In this document: positions 21,048 through 33,162 of the stretch, one piece after another
How the letters are laid out: the number at the start of each line of letters is the position of its first letter
How positions within the stretch are numbered: position 1 is the first letter of the stretch
From: Ryuthela nishihirai
Lineage: Eukaryota > Arthropoda > Arachnida > Araneae > Heptathelidae
Length of the DNA stretch: 64,000 nucleotides
Direction: 5' to 3'
NCBI GenBank assembly: GCA_038380435.1
Contig: JAWZYU010000010.1
Location: 48,270,135-48,334,134, forward strand
The notes under the pieces: generated by a model
Seen by the model: only the letters and a program-made list of their open reading frames with translations
Told to the model about the DNA's origin: nothing
Database searches by the model: none
Position numbers and translations under genes: made by a program

Positions 21048-23004
21048 CATAAATTTCTAATAATCTTCTTAACCCAAGCTAAGCTCATGCAGGTTAACAT
21101 ACAATATTGTGTTCTTAAATAGCACACAAGTTATTTCATAATTTCGGCAATATTGATATTCAATATTGCATGATGAAAAAAAAAGTTATACAAAACAATA
21201 AAGAAAGTTATAAAAACCAACTGGCGCTTTTCTTACTTTAGTGCTGTAAGCATTTGTAACACTCATTAGATATTCAACAGCGAGTGATCAGAAATGCAAA
21301 CAAATTTCTTTCATTTCTAATTAAAATCCGCATGGAATTAAAAATTTTAATATTTACTAAAACTAATCAAAATTTTTGTGCGTAATTCCTTTTTTTGCAA
21401 GTGGCAAACAAAACCATTTTTTTCATTATTTCGCATAGACTAATTTGTATTTTGCAGTACTGCCTTGTTGTTTTTAAAGAAGCAATTTAATGTTCTATGA
21501 ACAAATAAGTGCCTTAATGAAAAAAGGCCTAAAATTACATACTTACAAAAGATGGTAACGGAATTATATTTATTTGGCTTATAAATACATTTTGCATTGA
21601 AACTAAATTTCTTAATGATGAAATCTATGTTCTACCTCAACTTGTAACACCATACTATGTAGCAGATTGGACTCAAGATTTCTACGACATAATTAGCATT
21701 TTATCATTGAGGATTTCTTTTAAATAATGAAATTCGTACAACATCTGTCTAAGTGTAGGTTTTACGTTTCCAATGGGCATTTTCCAACTTAGGGCGCTAT
21801 CGATATAAACGCCTAGGAATAGTAGACTTTGAGCCTGTTCAATTTCTTCACAGCAACAAAGCTGATTCACAAACTTGATCCACCGTCACCGAGTGAAGGT
21901 TGGAGGAGAGGGCAATTAAAAAAGATGAAAAGAAATTGGAACCCTGTGCTAGTATTTTTCTCCAGTTTCAGTGGTTTTCAGCAACTTGCATGATTAGAAA
22001 CATAAGGGTAAAATATATAATAGTTATACCCCGTCAAAAGTTTTGCGAGAACTATCAGTCCATTCAAAACTTTTCTCTTTAACAACATACTACTTCATTC
22101 ATAACTTTTAACACTCCATCGTTAACCTACTACTCTTTGGCGACTGATTTCTGATACTTTAAAAAGGACTAATCCCAATCCACAGTAGCTGGTAATCTGA
22201 GCTCTAAACCCTACACAGAACACAAGTGGGACCATCACATCAAATTTGGGACCAATTGGTCAAGAACCTGCCGAATCACAGGGAGCCGAAAACTTCCACG
22301 ACCATTGACGTTAAGAAACGTGTGTCCGCGTCCCAGTTCGCAATATTCCTATTGTATAATACAAAAATGTTTAGTATATTTTTGCCTCCTTTCGGGTAAC
22401 TAGCATTTTCATAGGGGTGGAGGGAGCCAAGACCCTTTGTTTCTCCTACCCATGCCTCTAGATCCGGCCCTGGGCCGTTGTGGTGCAAAGCGAAAAACGT
22501 TTCCCAACTTAACCTTCGTTTCATCCAGAGCAGAAATTAGAGATGATAATTAACTTCAGGAGTTGCTTTGACATCGGATGCAAAATCGAATTTGCATTTC
22601 AAGCCCCCCCCCCCCCCCCCTCTCCTCCTCTGGGTACACGCAGTAGCAGTGACTCCTTTTGCATCGTCATTTGTTTCTGTAAAAATCATATTATAAATTG
22701 GTTTTATTTATTTTGAACATAAAAAGAGAAAAACTAGAAGAATGACCTATCATCTCTAGCGAATATGAGATGCCGGTTTTTAGAGAAAATAGTTTTTATC
22801 TTTTCAGACTTCTGCAGACTCTAACAGTGGAAATTAGAACTAAGGATGATGGAGAAAATGCAAATAGCAGTATATTATTGGTACCTATTCAATACAAAAG
22901 TAATTTCTCAGATCTCTTAATACGAAACAGTTTCGCTTTACCATCCCTTTGGGATTAAGGAAGTAAATCAGCGAGAGCAAATTGACAGAATTTATTTTTC
23001 AGTC
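21048..23004. other. Unassigned; C17 run and a weak exon-like frame
   Basis: The interval is mostly AT-rich. A run of 17 C lies at 22604-22620. AGATCCGGCCCTG near 22461 resembles the end of a common DNA element, with no partner found. An open frame at 22770-22958 has acceptor-like CTTTTCAG and CTTCTGCAG before VEIRTKDDGENANSS, but is too short to call. Confidence 0.4.
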
Positions 23005-23016
23005 ATCAAAGCTTTG

Positions 23017-23402
23017 GGGCGGGGGTGGGTCAGTCGGTAGCGCACCAGACTCCTAATCTGTAGTTCCCAGGTTCGAGTCCCAGCTTGGTCAGCGTTCAGA
23101 TTTATCTCCGCAAAATTTCCCCGCCCTGCCCACGGTCAGTAGGGGACACCGATGGGCTTGGAAAGGCCACCGTCCGTCGGATGGGACGTTAAGTCGTGGC
23201 CCCGTGTGCGGGAGAGCCATACCCTGTGCACGTTAAAGAACAAGCTGCATGGCCTTGACGGGAGGCTACCATCTGTCTCCCAACAGCTGTTCCAGTGGGT
23301 CCTCTCCCCCAACCTTCTCTGAGCATTCGGGGTCCTTGTGACCTGGCCATTTAGCCCATGGTGTGCAAAAAAGTGCCGCTCAGAGGTAAAACAACCCAAC
23401 CC
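23017..23402 (+). mobile_element. Full-length young SINE-A copy
   Basis: A complete head (GGTCAGTCGGTAGCGC, GGTTCGAGTCCC), body and AACCCAACCCA tail are present. Flanks ATCAAAGCTTTG (23005-23016) and ATCAAGGCTTTG (23403-23414) form a 12-bp target-site duplication with one mismatch. The anticodon position reads CCT instead of the usual CGT. Confidence 0.93.
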
Positions 23403-23606
23403 ATCAAGGCTTTGACATTCATCGCCGATTATTGTAATTGATTAGCTACTGACAGAGAAATGATGTAGTGATAAAAAAAAACCATCAATCAAGTTTTTTA
23501 TTTTCGTCCGAGTTTCACTGTAAACAATTTTTTTTTAGTTTCTGTACCACTTTATTTTGTTACTGTTAAAATCCATCAGTTTAACATGAATAAAATTACT
23601 ATTCTC

Positions 23607-23785
23607 TTAAGCATCTGCATGTCACTGAGGTCTGACAGGAGTCTGTCAGTTTATAAGCCATAGAGAAGGTTTATGAATTTAGTCGAAAGACAACACAAAG
23701 AAAGAAACATCCATGTCTTATTCAGGGCTCGAACCCAGGTCCCACTCATCATGGTGATCACTAAGACAACCACTAAAATTCTTAT
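23607..23785 (-). mobile_element. Old SINE-B copy
   Basis: In the minus orientation it has AGGTCTGACAGGAGTCTGTC, the CATCCATG block and GGGCTCGAACCCAGGTCCC. The tRNA-like A-box part is strongly diverged. Confidence 0.7.
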
Positions 23786-25505
23786 TCTGTCCCTTTGATA
23801 ATTATTTTTCTCTGTAACGCTCTGTATTTCAGCCATTATTAATCCTATCGACCTCCATTATTCTTACTAGCATTCTCAAAAGGGGGAGGGATGCCACCCC
23901 TCTAAATCCGGTCCTATCCTCATACAACATATAAAAACTGTGGCCCCACCCACAATAGAATGTCCTGTCGCAGGATTCTCACTTATTTTATTCATACACA
24001 GTTTGAAGGCTGAAAATCAGAGATAATCAAAGGAACTTTGTAATCATTCATGAGTATTTACACGGAACACTGTGATCAGAGCACTTTCGCATGATGATAA
24101 TATCATACTTGATTTGAAAGGTTACAGATTCAAATAAGGCTTTATAAAAAATGAAAAAAGTAATTTAATCCATTTTCCTTAAATATTGACTGCAAGTTTA
24201 ATCACTCCAAAAATCCATGGCTCGTTTCAATGGACTTAATCTAGTGTTCAATAATTGCCATTATGTGAACTATGTCTTATTTTATTCCTTTATTGCATTA
24301 ATATTGTATTATTATATATTATTTATGTCATTATTTTAATCTCTTAATTTTAATCCTTCTGCTTCGAAGGAATTCAATGGTCTGTCGGACGCTATTTCGG
24401 GATTTTTATCTTTGAATTTAATATTTATTTAAAAAGCCATACCTTTTGTAAGTATTACTAATAAGCATGAAAACTGGAGTGAATATTATGTATATTTATT
24501 AATATATATATATATATATCAATAATAATACTTTTATATAACATAGAGAATAATAATATCAATGATTGTCTTAACAATATTGAAAATGTTGAAATAATTA
24601 TTTAATACGTCTGTTGCTTTTCTATCTTTTTACCACGATAAACTTTTTTCTTCTTCATCTTTCTGTACTGTTCTTATCGAAATGCGAATCAATTGTATAT
24701 TATATATATACAGTATCCAGATCACAAACGAGTTACTGTATAACTAATGTCTTTTTGAAAATTAAACATTATATTTTGTGTTTAATGGACACAGTAATTA
24801 AGTAATATATTTAAATTTATGGAAATAAAATTTGTTTTTATATATTGTATAGATATATATATATAAATATAATATTCTGCATATTTATATGTAGCACTAA
24901 AAAGAAAATGGGTTACAGTTTTCGTACATTTAACCCTAGATACAATATTTTTATTATTTCTTCAATATGCAGGGTGATGTTATGCTGTTGTTTTCCTTTC
25001 ATCGACATTTTTGTGATGCAGCAGGTAAAATCAATTGAACTGCAGAAATAGAAAATTTTATATATAATATTTTACAGATACTGCAGATACCGAAAAAAAG
25101 AAAAGAATTATTTTAAAAAAATGTTATTTTTAGTGCATTCAACAAAAATCATGTTATATTTGATATTAACAGAGTGAAAAAGTACATTGATTGTGAAATA
25201 TTTTACTAAATAAAATACTTAAAATAATTCGAGTTTTTCACTGTTTTGAAGTCATGATTGTCGAAACCCCAGGAGAGTTCCTCTTGCGTTTGCGCGGTAG
25301 TCCGCCACTGACCGACGAGCTTCACTGAAAATGTTCTTTTTTAATTTGTACGATAAATAAAAATTATCATAAATACTTTTTTATCTCAATTATTTGACAT
25401 TTTCTGGTTGCCTCACTTGAGAACCACTTCATCTGGAGCTTGCCCACAGATAGAAGCACAAATCAAAGAACTTGTGGAACACGTCATGTTTTCAAGTTTC
25501 ATGGT
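23786..25505. other. Unassigned, very AT-rich, with a TA microsatellite
   Basis: No gene. A TATATATA run lies at about 24505-24522, and further ATATAT clusters occur near 24700 and 24855. Open frames here are low-complexity. Confidence 0.5.
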
Positions 25506-25875
25506 GAGTTGGGTTGTTTTACCTCTGAGCAGCACTTTTTTGCACATCATGGGATAAATGGCCATGTCACAAGGACCTCGAAGGCTTAGAGAAGGTTGGG
25601 GGAGGGGACCCACTGGAACAGCTGTTGGGAGACAGATGGTAGCCTCCCGTCAAGGCCATCCAGCGTGTTCTTTAACGTGCACAGGGGCACACGGGGGCCA
25701 CGGCTTAACGTCCCATCCGATGGACGGCGACCGTTCCAAGTCCATCGGTGTCCCCTACTGACCGTGGCCAGGGCAAGGAATTTTGCGGAGTTAAATCTCA
25801 ATGCTGAACCAGCTGGGACTCGAGCCTGAGGACTACAGATTACGAGCCTGGCGCGCTACCGACTGAGCCACTGAG
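25506..25875 (-). mobile_element. SINE-A copy
   Basis: It is complete from GGTTGTTTTACCTCTGAGCA to CGCGCTACCGACTGAGCCAC. A small deletion removes part of the GGGTATGGCTCTCCC block. No clear flanking duplication. Confidence 0.88.
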
Positions 25876-26246
25876 ACTATTGATTCTTCCCAGGATATAC
25901 AGTGCAGAGGGGCTGTAGATGGTTCTAGAAAGGTTACGATGAAATAATTTTTGTCTCGGATCTCAGAAGTCCCTCCTCCCGAAGTTTGTGGGGAAGAGAG
26001 TTGGATCTACAAGGAGCCTGAAGGAAAAGCTTTCAGAATCTTGTTGCCTTTGGGTTAGGTGAACTTCTTGATGGCTATGAAACAAAAACTTTACAATCAC
26101 TGAGGAAAAACTAATAGTTTTTAATGTGGCTCTCTAAGTGGTAGGCTTTCTTAGCAGTCAAGTCTGCTTGCTCTTTGCCTGGGAAAGCAACCTGGGAAGA
26201 TACCACATGTCATACTGCGATCCGGAATACTTATGGCACGACATGT

Positions 26247-26400
26247 ACAGTCGCTCAAAAAAGTATCCGAACACTATGGTTGATTACAGAATTCAGAAAA
26301 AAATATCTGGCAACGATTTTTTTAGAAATTGGTAATCTGCATAAGCAGAAGTGTTAACAAAACACAATTTGGCATATCGGGAGTAATATAACCTTATGAT
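26247..26400. mobile_element. Tc1-like terminal sequence without a partner
   Basis: ACAGTCGCTCAAAAAAGTAT followed by CCGAACAC is typical of Tc1-like terminal repeats. No inverted partner was found within several kb, so this is a solo end or a truncated element. Confidence 0.4.
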
Positions 26401-26465
26401 ATTTACTCACGATGCCTTATGATATTTACTCACGATATGATTTTTGGCATAATAAAAAAAATAAA

Positions 26466-26651
26466 TACCCCTTCAAGCAGCTGCTTGCCACGGAGGTCTG
26501 ACAGGAGCCTGTGAGTTTATATGCCACAGTAGGAGATCTGAGAGGATGGCAGGACCTCAGCAGAAAAACGACACACACATCCATGCCTAAAATCCGGGGC
26601 TCGAACCCAGGTCCCTTAGATCAGTAGCCAAGCGTGCTAACCACTCGGCCA
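26466..26651 (-). mobile_element. SINE-B copy
   Basis: The minus-strand copy runs from AAGCAGCTGCTTGCCACGGA to GCGTGCTAACCACTCGGCCA. It has both box-like motifs and an A-rich plus-strand start that represents its T-rich tail. Confidence 0.87.
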
Positions 26652-26781
26652 GATTATGAATAATAATACCTTATGACATGCCTTATTTGGCATATCATAA
26701 GCGAGACTATGAGACTGCGCAGATGATGCTTTAACAGTTCTCGTAGATCATTGGTTGACTAATAAAGTGATTGACCTAGGA

Positions 26782-27176
26782 CAGTGTTTCTATTTGGTGG
26801 TAAACGAAACCCTTGCACGAAACCCTTGCACCCTTGCACGAAACCCTTGCACCCTTGCACGAAAACCCTTGCACGAAACCCTTGCACCATCGTTGGTGCA
26901 AGGGTTTCGTGCTTAAAATTCTGTAATGGCGCCTTAAGCATAAAGAATTGTTCCAATTATGTTACAAATATATTTTTCCTCTGTGACTCTAAATTTTAGA
27001 GGTGTCATAATTATAGGTAGTAAAATTTTATATTTTATAATTATAAGTATATAACGTAAATTTTAATTTGGAATATTTAATTTGGAGTTTTTAGTCGTTA
27101 TTACCCCGGGGGTTCGCAACGCATTTTTTTTTTGGTTGAAAGGGGTTCGTGGAACAAAAAACATTGGGAACCACTG
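26782..27176. mobile_element. Probable decayed hAT-type MITE
   Basis: The left end CAGTGTTTCT and right end GGGAACCACTG fit a hAT CAGTGGTTCCC-type terminal repeat with changes. The flanks ACCTAGGA and ACGTCGGA agree at six of eight bases. The interior begins with a short tandem array of ACCCTTGCAC units. Confidence 0.5.
26808..26918. repeat. CGAAACCCTTGCAC tandem and inverted repeat
   Basis: Five or six copies of CGAAACCCTTGCAC with variable CCCTTGCAC half-units are followed, at about 26890-26912, by the inverted form GGTGCAAGGGTTTCGTGC, giving a potential hairpin. Confidence 0.85.
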
Positions 27177-27354
27177 ACGTCGGAGAATAACCAAAGCATC
27201 TGTGCGCATAGTCTCCCTATTCTGCCACTCATGCACTCCGCAATACAAATCGATTTCAATGAGGATTGGGTCAACAAGTATCAAGCCCGATTCTTCCCAA
27301 CAAGATGATTAATTACAGCCAAACAACCTTTTTTTTGTCAGCATCAGACATTAG

Positions 27355-27662
27355 AGAGTGGGCAGAGTTTGCTCAGCGGGTAGCGCTCCATGCTCGTAAC
27401 CTGCAGCTCCCAGGTCCAAGTCCCAACTCTACCGGCGTTTACATTTATATCCGCTAACGTTCCTCCCCCCTAGATTTTCCATCGGTGAGAAAGGGGACAC
27501 TGAGGACTTGGAAATGCCTCCATCCGTCGGATGGAAAGGTAACCCGTGACTCCGTGTAGAGGAGAGCCACACCCTGTGCATGTTAAAGAGCATGCTGACC
27601 GGTTTTGACCGTAGGCTTTTATCTGTCTCCTAGCAGCTATCCAATGGATTCTCTTCTACCAG
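27355..27662 (+). mobile_element. SINE-A copy, 3' end missing
   Basis: The head (GCTCAGCGGGTAGCGCTCC) and body are present up to AGCAGCTATCCAATGGATTC, after which unrelated sequence starts. The loss of the 3' part is unlike 5' truncation and implies a later deletion or insertion. Confidence 0.8.
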
Positions 27663-28008
27663 GCTCGGATCTAGAAAAAAATAAAGGAGGTGAGAAGAGG
27701 CAAGTGAAGCAATCGATCCGCGAAATATATAATGGGGAGCAAGAGATGGATTTGTATTTCAACATAACATTTCCCTTTTTTTTTTAAAATTCAAATTCAA
27801 ATTCACATAAAAAATCCCACTAAGCCGAAGCTTATCAGCGGGAATGTACATGTATGGTTTTACAGATATGATCTAGATTACATCAGTAGTACAAAAAATG
27901 ATGGAGAAAAAAAAAGAATAAATGAAAAAGAAAACCAACAAAATAATAAACGATTCCAAATAAAAACATTACTTTTTCATCAACCACTAAAATAATTTTT
28001 CTTTAACA

Positions 28009-30900
28009 TCACAATTTTTTAACGATTTCTCTAGGAAGCAAGTTAAATAGGTAGGGAATTTGATATTCTTTGGAATTTCGTCCGTAATTATTATAAAATT
28101 TTGGTTGTTCCAAAATACCCATAGCCTTTTTTCTAGTAAACTTATTGTGGCAAATATTTTGTTTATAGGTATCATCAAAGAAATTATTGATAACAGAAAC
28201 AAACACATGTAAACTTTCAATAGGTAAAATTTTGAACAAACTGAATATATCATCTTTCGTTGTAAGGGAATATTTAACTTCTGAATTACACAATCCATTT
28301 AGCAGACTAAATTGTATTCTTTTAATTTTATTTAATTCTGTCTTATAGGCTGTCCCATAAACTGTTATCCCATATCTAATTATAGATTCATAAAGTGCTT
28401 TATATACTAAAATAGTTATCTGTGTTTCAGCAAACAAGTTAGGTTTCCTAATTTTAAATGCTACAAATCGTAGTCTTGAACACATCCAATCAATATGTTT
28501 ATTCCATTTCATTTTCGAATTCATTTTCAAGCCTAGGTAAATTATTTCGTTTACTTCTTCTATTTTAGCACAATTGCATATACCAGGTGATAAACCATCC
28601 AGCATAGCAAAACTTATTCGATGCTTAGTAATTCTTCTATTAAATGTATGTTGTTGTGAACCAATACACATAAATTTAGTTTTTTTCTCGTTTACACTCA
28701 GTTTGTTAAGAGCAAATCATTTAACTGCTTTATTAAAACCTTTTTGTAGATTACAAATAGCGTATTCTAAATCAGAGTGGAAGTTGATTAGCACTGTATC
28801 ATCAGCATACATATATAATTTACTATCTAAATTAATATTAGCCAAATCATTTATGTATATTTGGAATAGCATAGGGCCGAGAATAGATCCTTGTGGAACT
28901 CCAAAATTGATCTGAAATTTATCGCTAAAATTATCATTTATTTTCATAACTATTTCTCTATGTAATAAGTAGCTTGTAAACCATTCAAAAATATTCCCTC
29001 TTATACCAAGTAAATATAATTTTTGTAGAAAGATATCAATGTCGACTGAATCAAATGCTTTATTTAAGTCCATAAATACCGCAACGCATTTCTTTCCTAT
29101 ATTTAAATTAATATTTATATCATTAATAAGATCTTCCAAAAGACTTTGCGTTCCCATACTTTTACGGAACCCAAATTGCTGACTTGACAGAAAATTAATT
29201 TTATTCAAAAAATTTTGCAAGCAATCTCCAACGTATTTTTCCATTATCTTATCAAAAATTGTTAATAGAGTGATTGGTCTATAACTATTAAAATTATTTT
29301 TTGATCCACTTTTGTATACCGGACGAATAATTCCAATTTTCATAGCTATTGGGATTTGCGAATTTTCAAAAATTTCATTTATAAGAATTGTTATTACATG
29401 AACAAAATTGCATTTACTTTCCTTTATGTATTTTGGTTTAATATTGTCAAATCCAGGAGATGTGTTACATTTTAAGTGATCTATAATATTGGCAACATCG
29501 AAGTTACTAGCTAGTGGAAAATGCATAGAATTCTTATTTATGTAACATAATTCGTAAACCTTTTCTGACCTAGTATTCATCGTCGCAAATTCTGTTTGCA
29601 TTTCATTAATAATTGTTACAAAAAACTTAACAAAACTATTTAGCATTTCTTTTGGAGTGTTATCTCTAATCAAGTGTCTTTCAACATTTTCGTCGATTGA
29701 CATCCTTTTTTTTTTATCATCAATAATATCATTAATTAATTCCCATATTCTAGTATTATTACCTTTATTAATTGCTAATTTATTTGAATAAAATATGCGT
29801 TTTTTGTTCCTTATAATGATGTTTATCCTATTTCTTTCCATTTTATATAAGTCATAATTTTGTTTATTATTAACATTATCTTTATATCTTTTCCATAATT
29901 TATCTCTATCTTTGATTGCTAAAATAATGTCATCTGTAATTCATTCTTTCCTTATTCTCTTAGTTTTAAAATTATTAATTTTTTTACTACAACAAGAATT
30001 TTCCTGAATTTCATCAATTTTACCTAATATTTTCTGATATACTAATTCTATACTCATGTCTTTATCAACTATATCATTCTATTGTGTCATTTGCAATTTT
30101 TGAATAATAAGACTATCATTATAAAATTTTTTAAAACCTAGGTTTGAATCCTCTTTTAAAAATGTAACATCATTAGAGCTAATATTCTTTTTGAAAATCT
30201 TAATTAAGATACCATAATGATCTGCAAATTTATTTCTATATGTTTTACTTTTAACATCAAAACTACTTGTTTTAACCAAAACATGATCAATTAACATCCT
30301 TGTAAATGTAGTTAATGTTTCGTCCTCTCTAGTAAAACCCTTAACGATTTGTTCTAAACCAAATTCAATCAAAGTATTTAAATACATATCGCAACTATAT
30401 TTATTAATATTTGCCACATCAATATTAATATCACCAACAATAATTAAATTTTTAATTCCTGCCCTTTTTAATAAATACTCAGAAATTTCTTTTAGGAACC
30501 AGTTAATATTTTTACTAAGAGATCTATATACTGTGATGATATTAATTTCGATATTATTAATTAATAATTTAGTAAATATTGCTTCTGTTGATTCTCCAAT
30601 AGTTTCATCCAGTTGTGCTAAATTAATTTTGTTTAGATAAAAAAAAATGAGCCCACATTGTTTATTTTCTTTTGCAGTTAAAATAAGCTTGTTATACCCT
30701 TCAATATTAAATGTAGCTGATTCCTGTTCAGTTTACCATAGTTTCAACCAAAATAATCAAATCCAACTGGAATTCAAGAAGTTCAACATGAACTAGTAAA
30801 TTATCCCAATATTTTTTCAGTGATCTAATATTTTAATACATCAATTTTAACATTTCATCACCCGACCCTTGAAACCAAACATTCACATCAGTTAAGTCAT
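28009..30900 (-). pseudogene. LINE ORF2 (endonuclease-reverse transcriptase), broken
   Basis: The minus-strand reading shows endonuclease motifs ILVETM (about 30750), NLIIVGDINI (about 30430) and ADHYGI (about 30220). Reverse transcriptase motifs follow: RPVYKSGSKNNFNSYRPITL (about 29300), QQFGFRKSMGTQ, AVFMDLNKAFDSVD (about 29060), GVPQGSILGPMLF and the catalytic YADD (about 28805). The C-terminal region with YLGLKMNSKMKWNKHI lies in 28009-28671. The segments from 30720 to 28009 share one frame but carry TAG at 30079-30081, TGA at 29941-29943 and TGA at 28717-28719. The two TGA codons stand where Trp would fit (TGG to TGA). A frameshift lies near 30730-30760 in the endonuclease. The gene copied element RNA at the nick site when active; it is dead now. 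Confidence 0.88.
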
Positions 30901-31002
30901 CACAATACAATTCCTTGTCTACCTCATCATTCTCAACAATATCTGGCATAAACATTAAAAGAAGCAAAAGAAAACTATTTAAATTTAGGAGAGACAATTA
31001 TT

Positions 31003-32150
31003 TTAGCCTTCTTTTTCCAAATCCTCTAATCTCTGAACACTGTTAATAATAATCACTTGCTCAGTTTCATTCTTTCTAATAAAAAGTTTATTGTTCTTAA
31101 ACCAAATAAATTTATAACTTTTATCCTTAGACATTTTCTTTGCTCTCCAAAGTAAATCCCGATTCATTTGCGTCAAATTTTCATTTATGTAGATAATGAA
31201 TCCTCTTTTCCTGTAAACACTGTTCCGCATCCCAAACGAATCTTTATCTTTTCAATCCATTTGGCCTTATCTTTTCTGTTCTTGAACTGCACCAAAATGT
31301 TCGGAATCTGTCCCCGTTTTATTGGTCGTATTCTATATAATACATCAATGCTTTCTCTCGAAAACGAATCAATTTTCAACTCTTTTGCCAGCTTCTCCAT
31401 TATTCCCATAAGGTCCTCCTCTCTTTCCCCTTTTTCTTGCTCAATTCCACAAATCTCTACATTTTTATTCCTACTATACTGCTCTAAGTTATTATTTGTT
31501 CTAACCAGTTCCGCAATTTTATCTTCTAATGTTTCGATAACCTTGTGGTTCTTTTCAACCTCTTGCTCTAATGTTTCATTTCTTTTTTCCGATTCAACTA
31601 TTTTATCCAGAAGCTGATCATATTTGTCAGACAGGAATTCTAACGACTTTTCAACACTATCTAATGTTGTCTTCATTTGTAACAGAGTCACTAATTTGTG
31701 ATCTATTTGGGTCAAAATTGACTTGACATGTCCGAAGTTTATGTTCTCATTCAATTTCAGCGTTTGAAAACTCATGTCATCGGACTCCTCAGCATTTTTT
31801 ATTCCCTCTTTATAAATTTCTCCTCCCCTTATATTATTTAATTCATCTCTGGTTTTTTTCTTTGCATTTGCAGCAGATTCACTTTTGATATTTTCTTAAA
31901 TCCGATCTTTTGATATTTTCTTATCTTTTGATATTTTCTTAAATCTGTCTTTTGATATTTTTTGATCTTTTGATATTTTCTTAATCTTCACCCAAACTGG
32001 TGAGATTACCGATCTTTTGATATTTTCTTAAATCTGTCTTCACCCAAAACTGGCACAATAGAAGTGGAACAGTTTTTGGCATGATCCTGTACATTCGATC
32101 TTATCTTTAGCTGCAATTATTTCCTCGTTGCATCTATTACAACGATCCAT
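31003..32150 (-). pseudogene. LINE ORF1 with PHD-like finger and coiled coil, broken
   Basis: ATG at 32150 starts a Cys/His-rich finger (CNRC, IECTGSC, FHFYC). The frame then runs into a stop inside a short repeat expansion (31880-32045), and reopens in the same phase at 31775. There a coiled coil (FLSDKYDQLLDKIVESEKRN and following heptads) leads into the RRM-like part with DVLYRIRPIKRGQIPNILVQ. A frameshift near 31195-31215 moves the C-terminus (YINENLTQMNRDLL, KFIWFKNNKLFIRKN) to another frame. The same order of parts is seen, unbroken, at 46449-47543. Confidence 0.8.
31880..32045. repeat. TCTTTTGATATTTTCTTAAA repeat within LINE ORF1
   Basis: Five or six copies of GATCTTTTGATATTTTCTTA with a larger duplicated block including CACCCAAACTGG interrupt the ORF1 frame. 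The related LINE at 46449-47543 has no such repeat. Confidence 0.85.
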
Positions 32151-32210
32151 TATATTAGCACTCAAGATACTCAAATCCTAAATTTATCCAAGTTAATTCA
32201 ACCTGCTTGA

Positions 32211-32861
32211 GGGAATATTTTTTTTATTATTCACTATGCAAACCAAAATTCATAGATTCATCAATATGATGTGCACCAACTTAAGAGCCCCAGTTTGAAA
32301 TCTGCCAAAGAATTCACATTAGTGCAAGCAATGTGACTTCAGCAATTTTTTCAGGGGGAGAAGGAGAAAGGGAGCGAGGGGGCAACAGCAGTCGTAGGAG
32401 CAATAAAACTTAGGGGTGGTCCTCCATCTGGCAGAAGGGTGCGGGAGGGTCGGGTTCTTGAAGATCACGAGCTCGTCTACGGCAGACACCAAGAGAGAAA
32501 CGATGTGACGATCGATGTTTAGGCTTAAGAAGATGTATAAACTTTAAAACACTTACAGAATTGAAGATTCTTCGAAAAATTTCATTTCTTCAAGAACTGA
32601 GAGAATAAGAGGATTTATTCCTGCTACAGTTGACATAGAAGTAATTTAAAAGTAAAGTAAAAAAAAACGCGAAGAACTTCGTAGAATCGGAGCACACAAC
32701 AACGCGACTGCTCTCCTTGCGCAGAACCGTTCCAAAAAAGAGTTTTCCCTTTTAGAGGCCTGAAAGTTTCATAAAAAATGCATGAAATGTTTCAGAATTT
32801 TTTTGTACCCATTACCCTTACTAGAATTCTCAAATGGGTGCCCTAAATCCGGCCCCGCCTT
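32211..32861. other. Unassigned sequence upstream of the LINE
   Basis: No gene was recognised. The purine-rich stretch at 32355-32400 is GC-richer than its surroundings. Part of it could be the LINE 5' untranslated region. Confidence 0.4.
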
Positions 32862-33162
32862 CTACCAATCTTATCTGAGATTTTGGAGTCCATGTGACAT
32901 GTCTATTTATCCCATTGTATGCAAGCCGTCCCACGGTCGAGTGGTTAGCACGCTTGGTTACTTGATCTAAGGTACCTAGAGCCCCGGGTAAGTCATGGAT
33001 GTGTGCATTATTTTTCTGCTGAGGTCCTACCATCCTCACAGACCTTCTACTATGGCATATAAACTGACAGGCTCCTGTCAGACCTCTGTGGCAAGCAGCT
33101 GCTTGAGGGGGTATTTATTTATTTTATGCAAAAAGAGTGCCACTCCGAAATAAAACAACCCA
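32862..33162 (+). mobile_element. SINE-A 3' fragment split by SINE-B
   Basis: TTCTACCAATCTTATCTGAG ... GTATGCA belongs to the SINE-A 3' third. It resumes after the SINE-B with TATGCAAAAAGAGTGCCACT and ends AAAACAACCCAATCC. TATGCAA flanks the nested element on both sides and is a likely duplication. Confidence 0.8.
32926..33125 (+). mobile_element. SINE-B copy nested in SINE-A
   Basis: Head GCCGTCCCACGGTCGAGTGG, body with CTGAGGTCCTACCATCCTC, and tail GGGGGTATTTATTTATTTTA. A small deletion removes part of the B-box region (ACCTAGAGCCCCGGG). Confidence 0.88.

Larger units (their letters stand above)
27786..32210 (-). mobile_element. Decayed CR1/Daphne-like LINE
   Basis: This is a nearly full-length non-LTR element on the minus strand: ORF1 with zinc finger (from 32150), ORF2 with endonuclease and reverse transcriptase (about 30900-28009), and a 3' tail of TTTGAA repeats (27786-27805 on the plus strand). 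It is a relative of the LINE at 43154-47777 by ORF order and matching motifs in both proteins. It is broken by at least three stop codons and two frameshifts. The 5' boundary near 32210 is approximate. Confidence 0.85.

Noticed and set aside
22770..22958. Exon with VEIRTKDDGENANSS, possibly laminin-G-like
   Set aside because: Too short, with weak splice signals and no neighbouring exon; similarity to a laminin-G motif is only a few residues.
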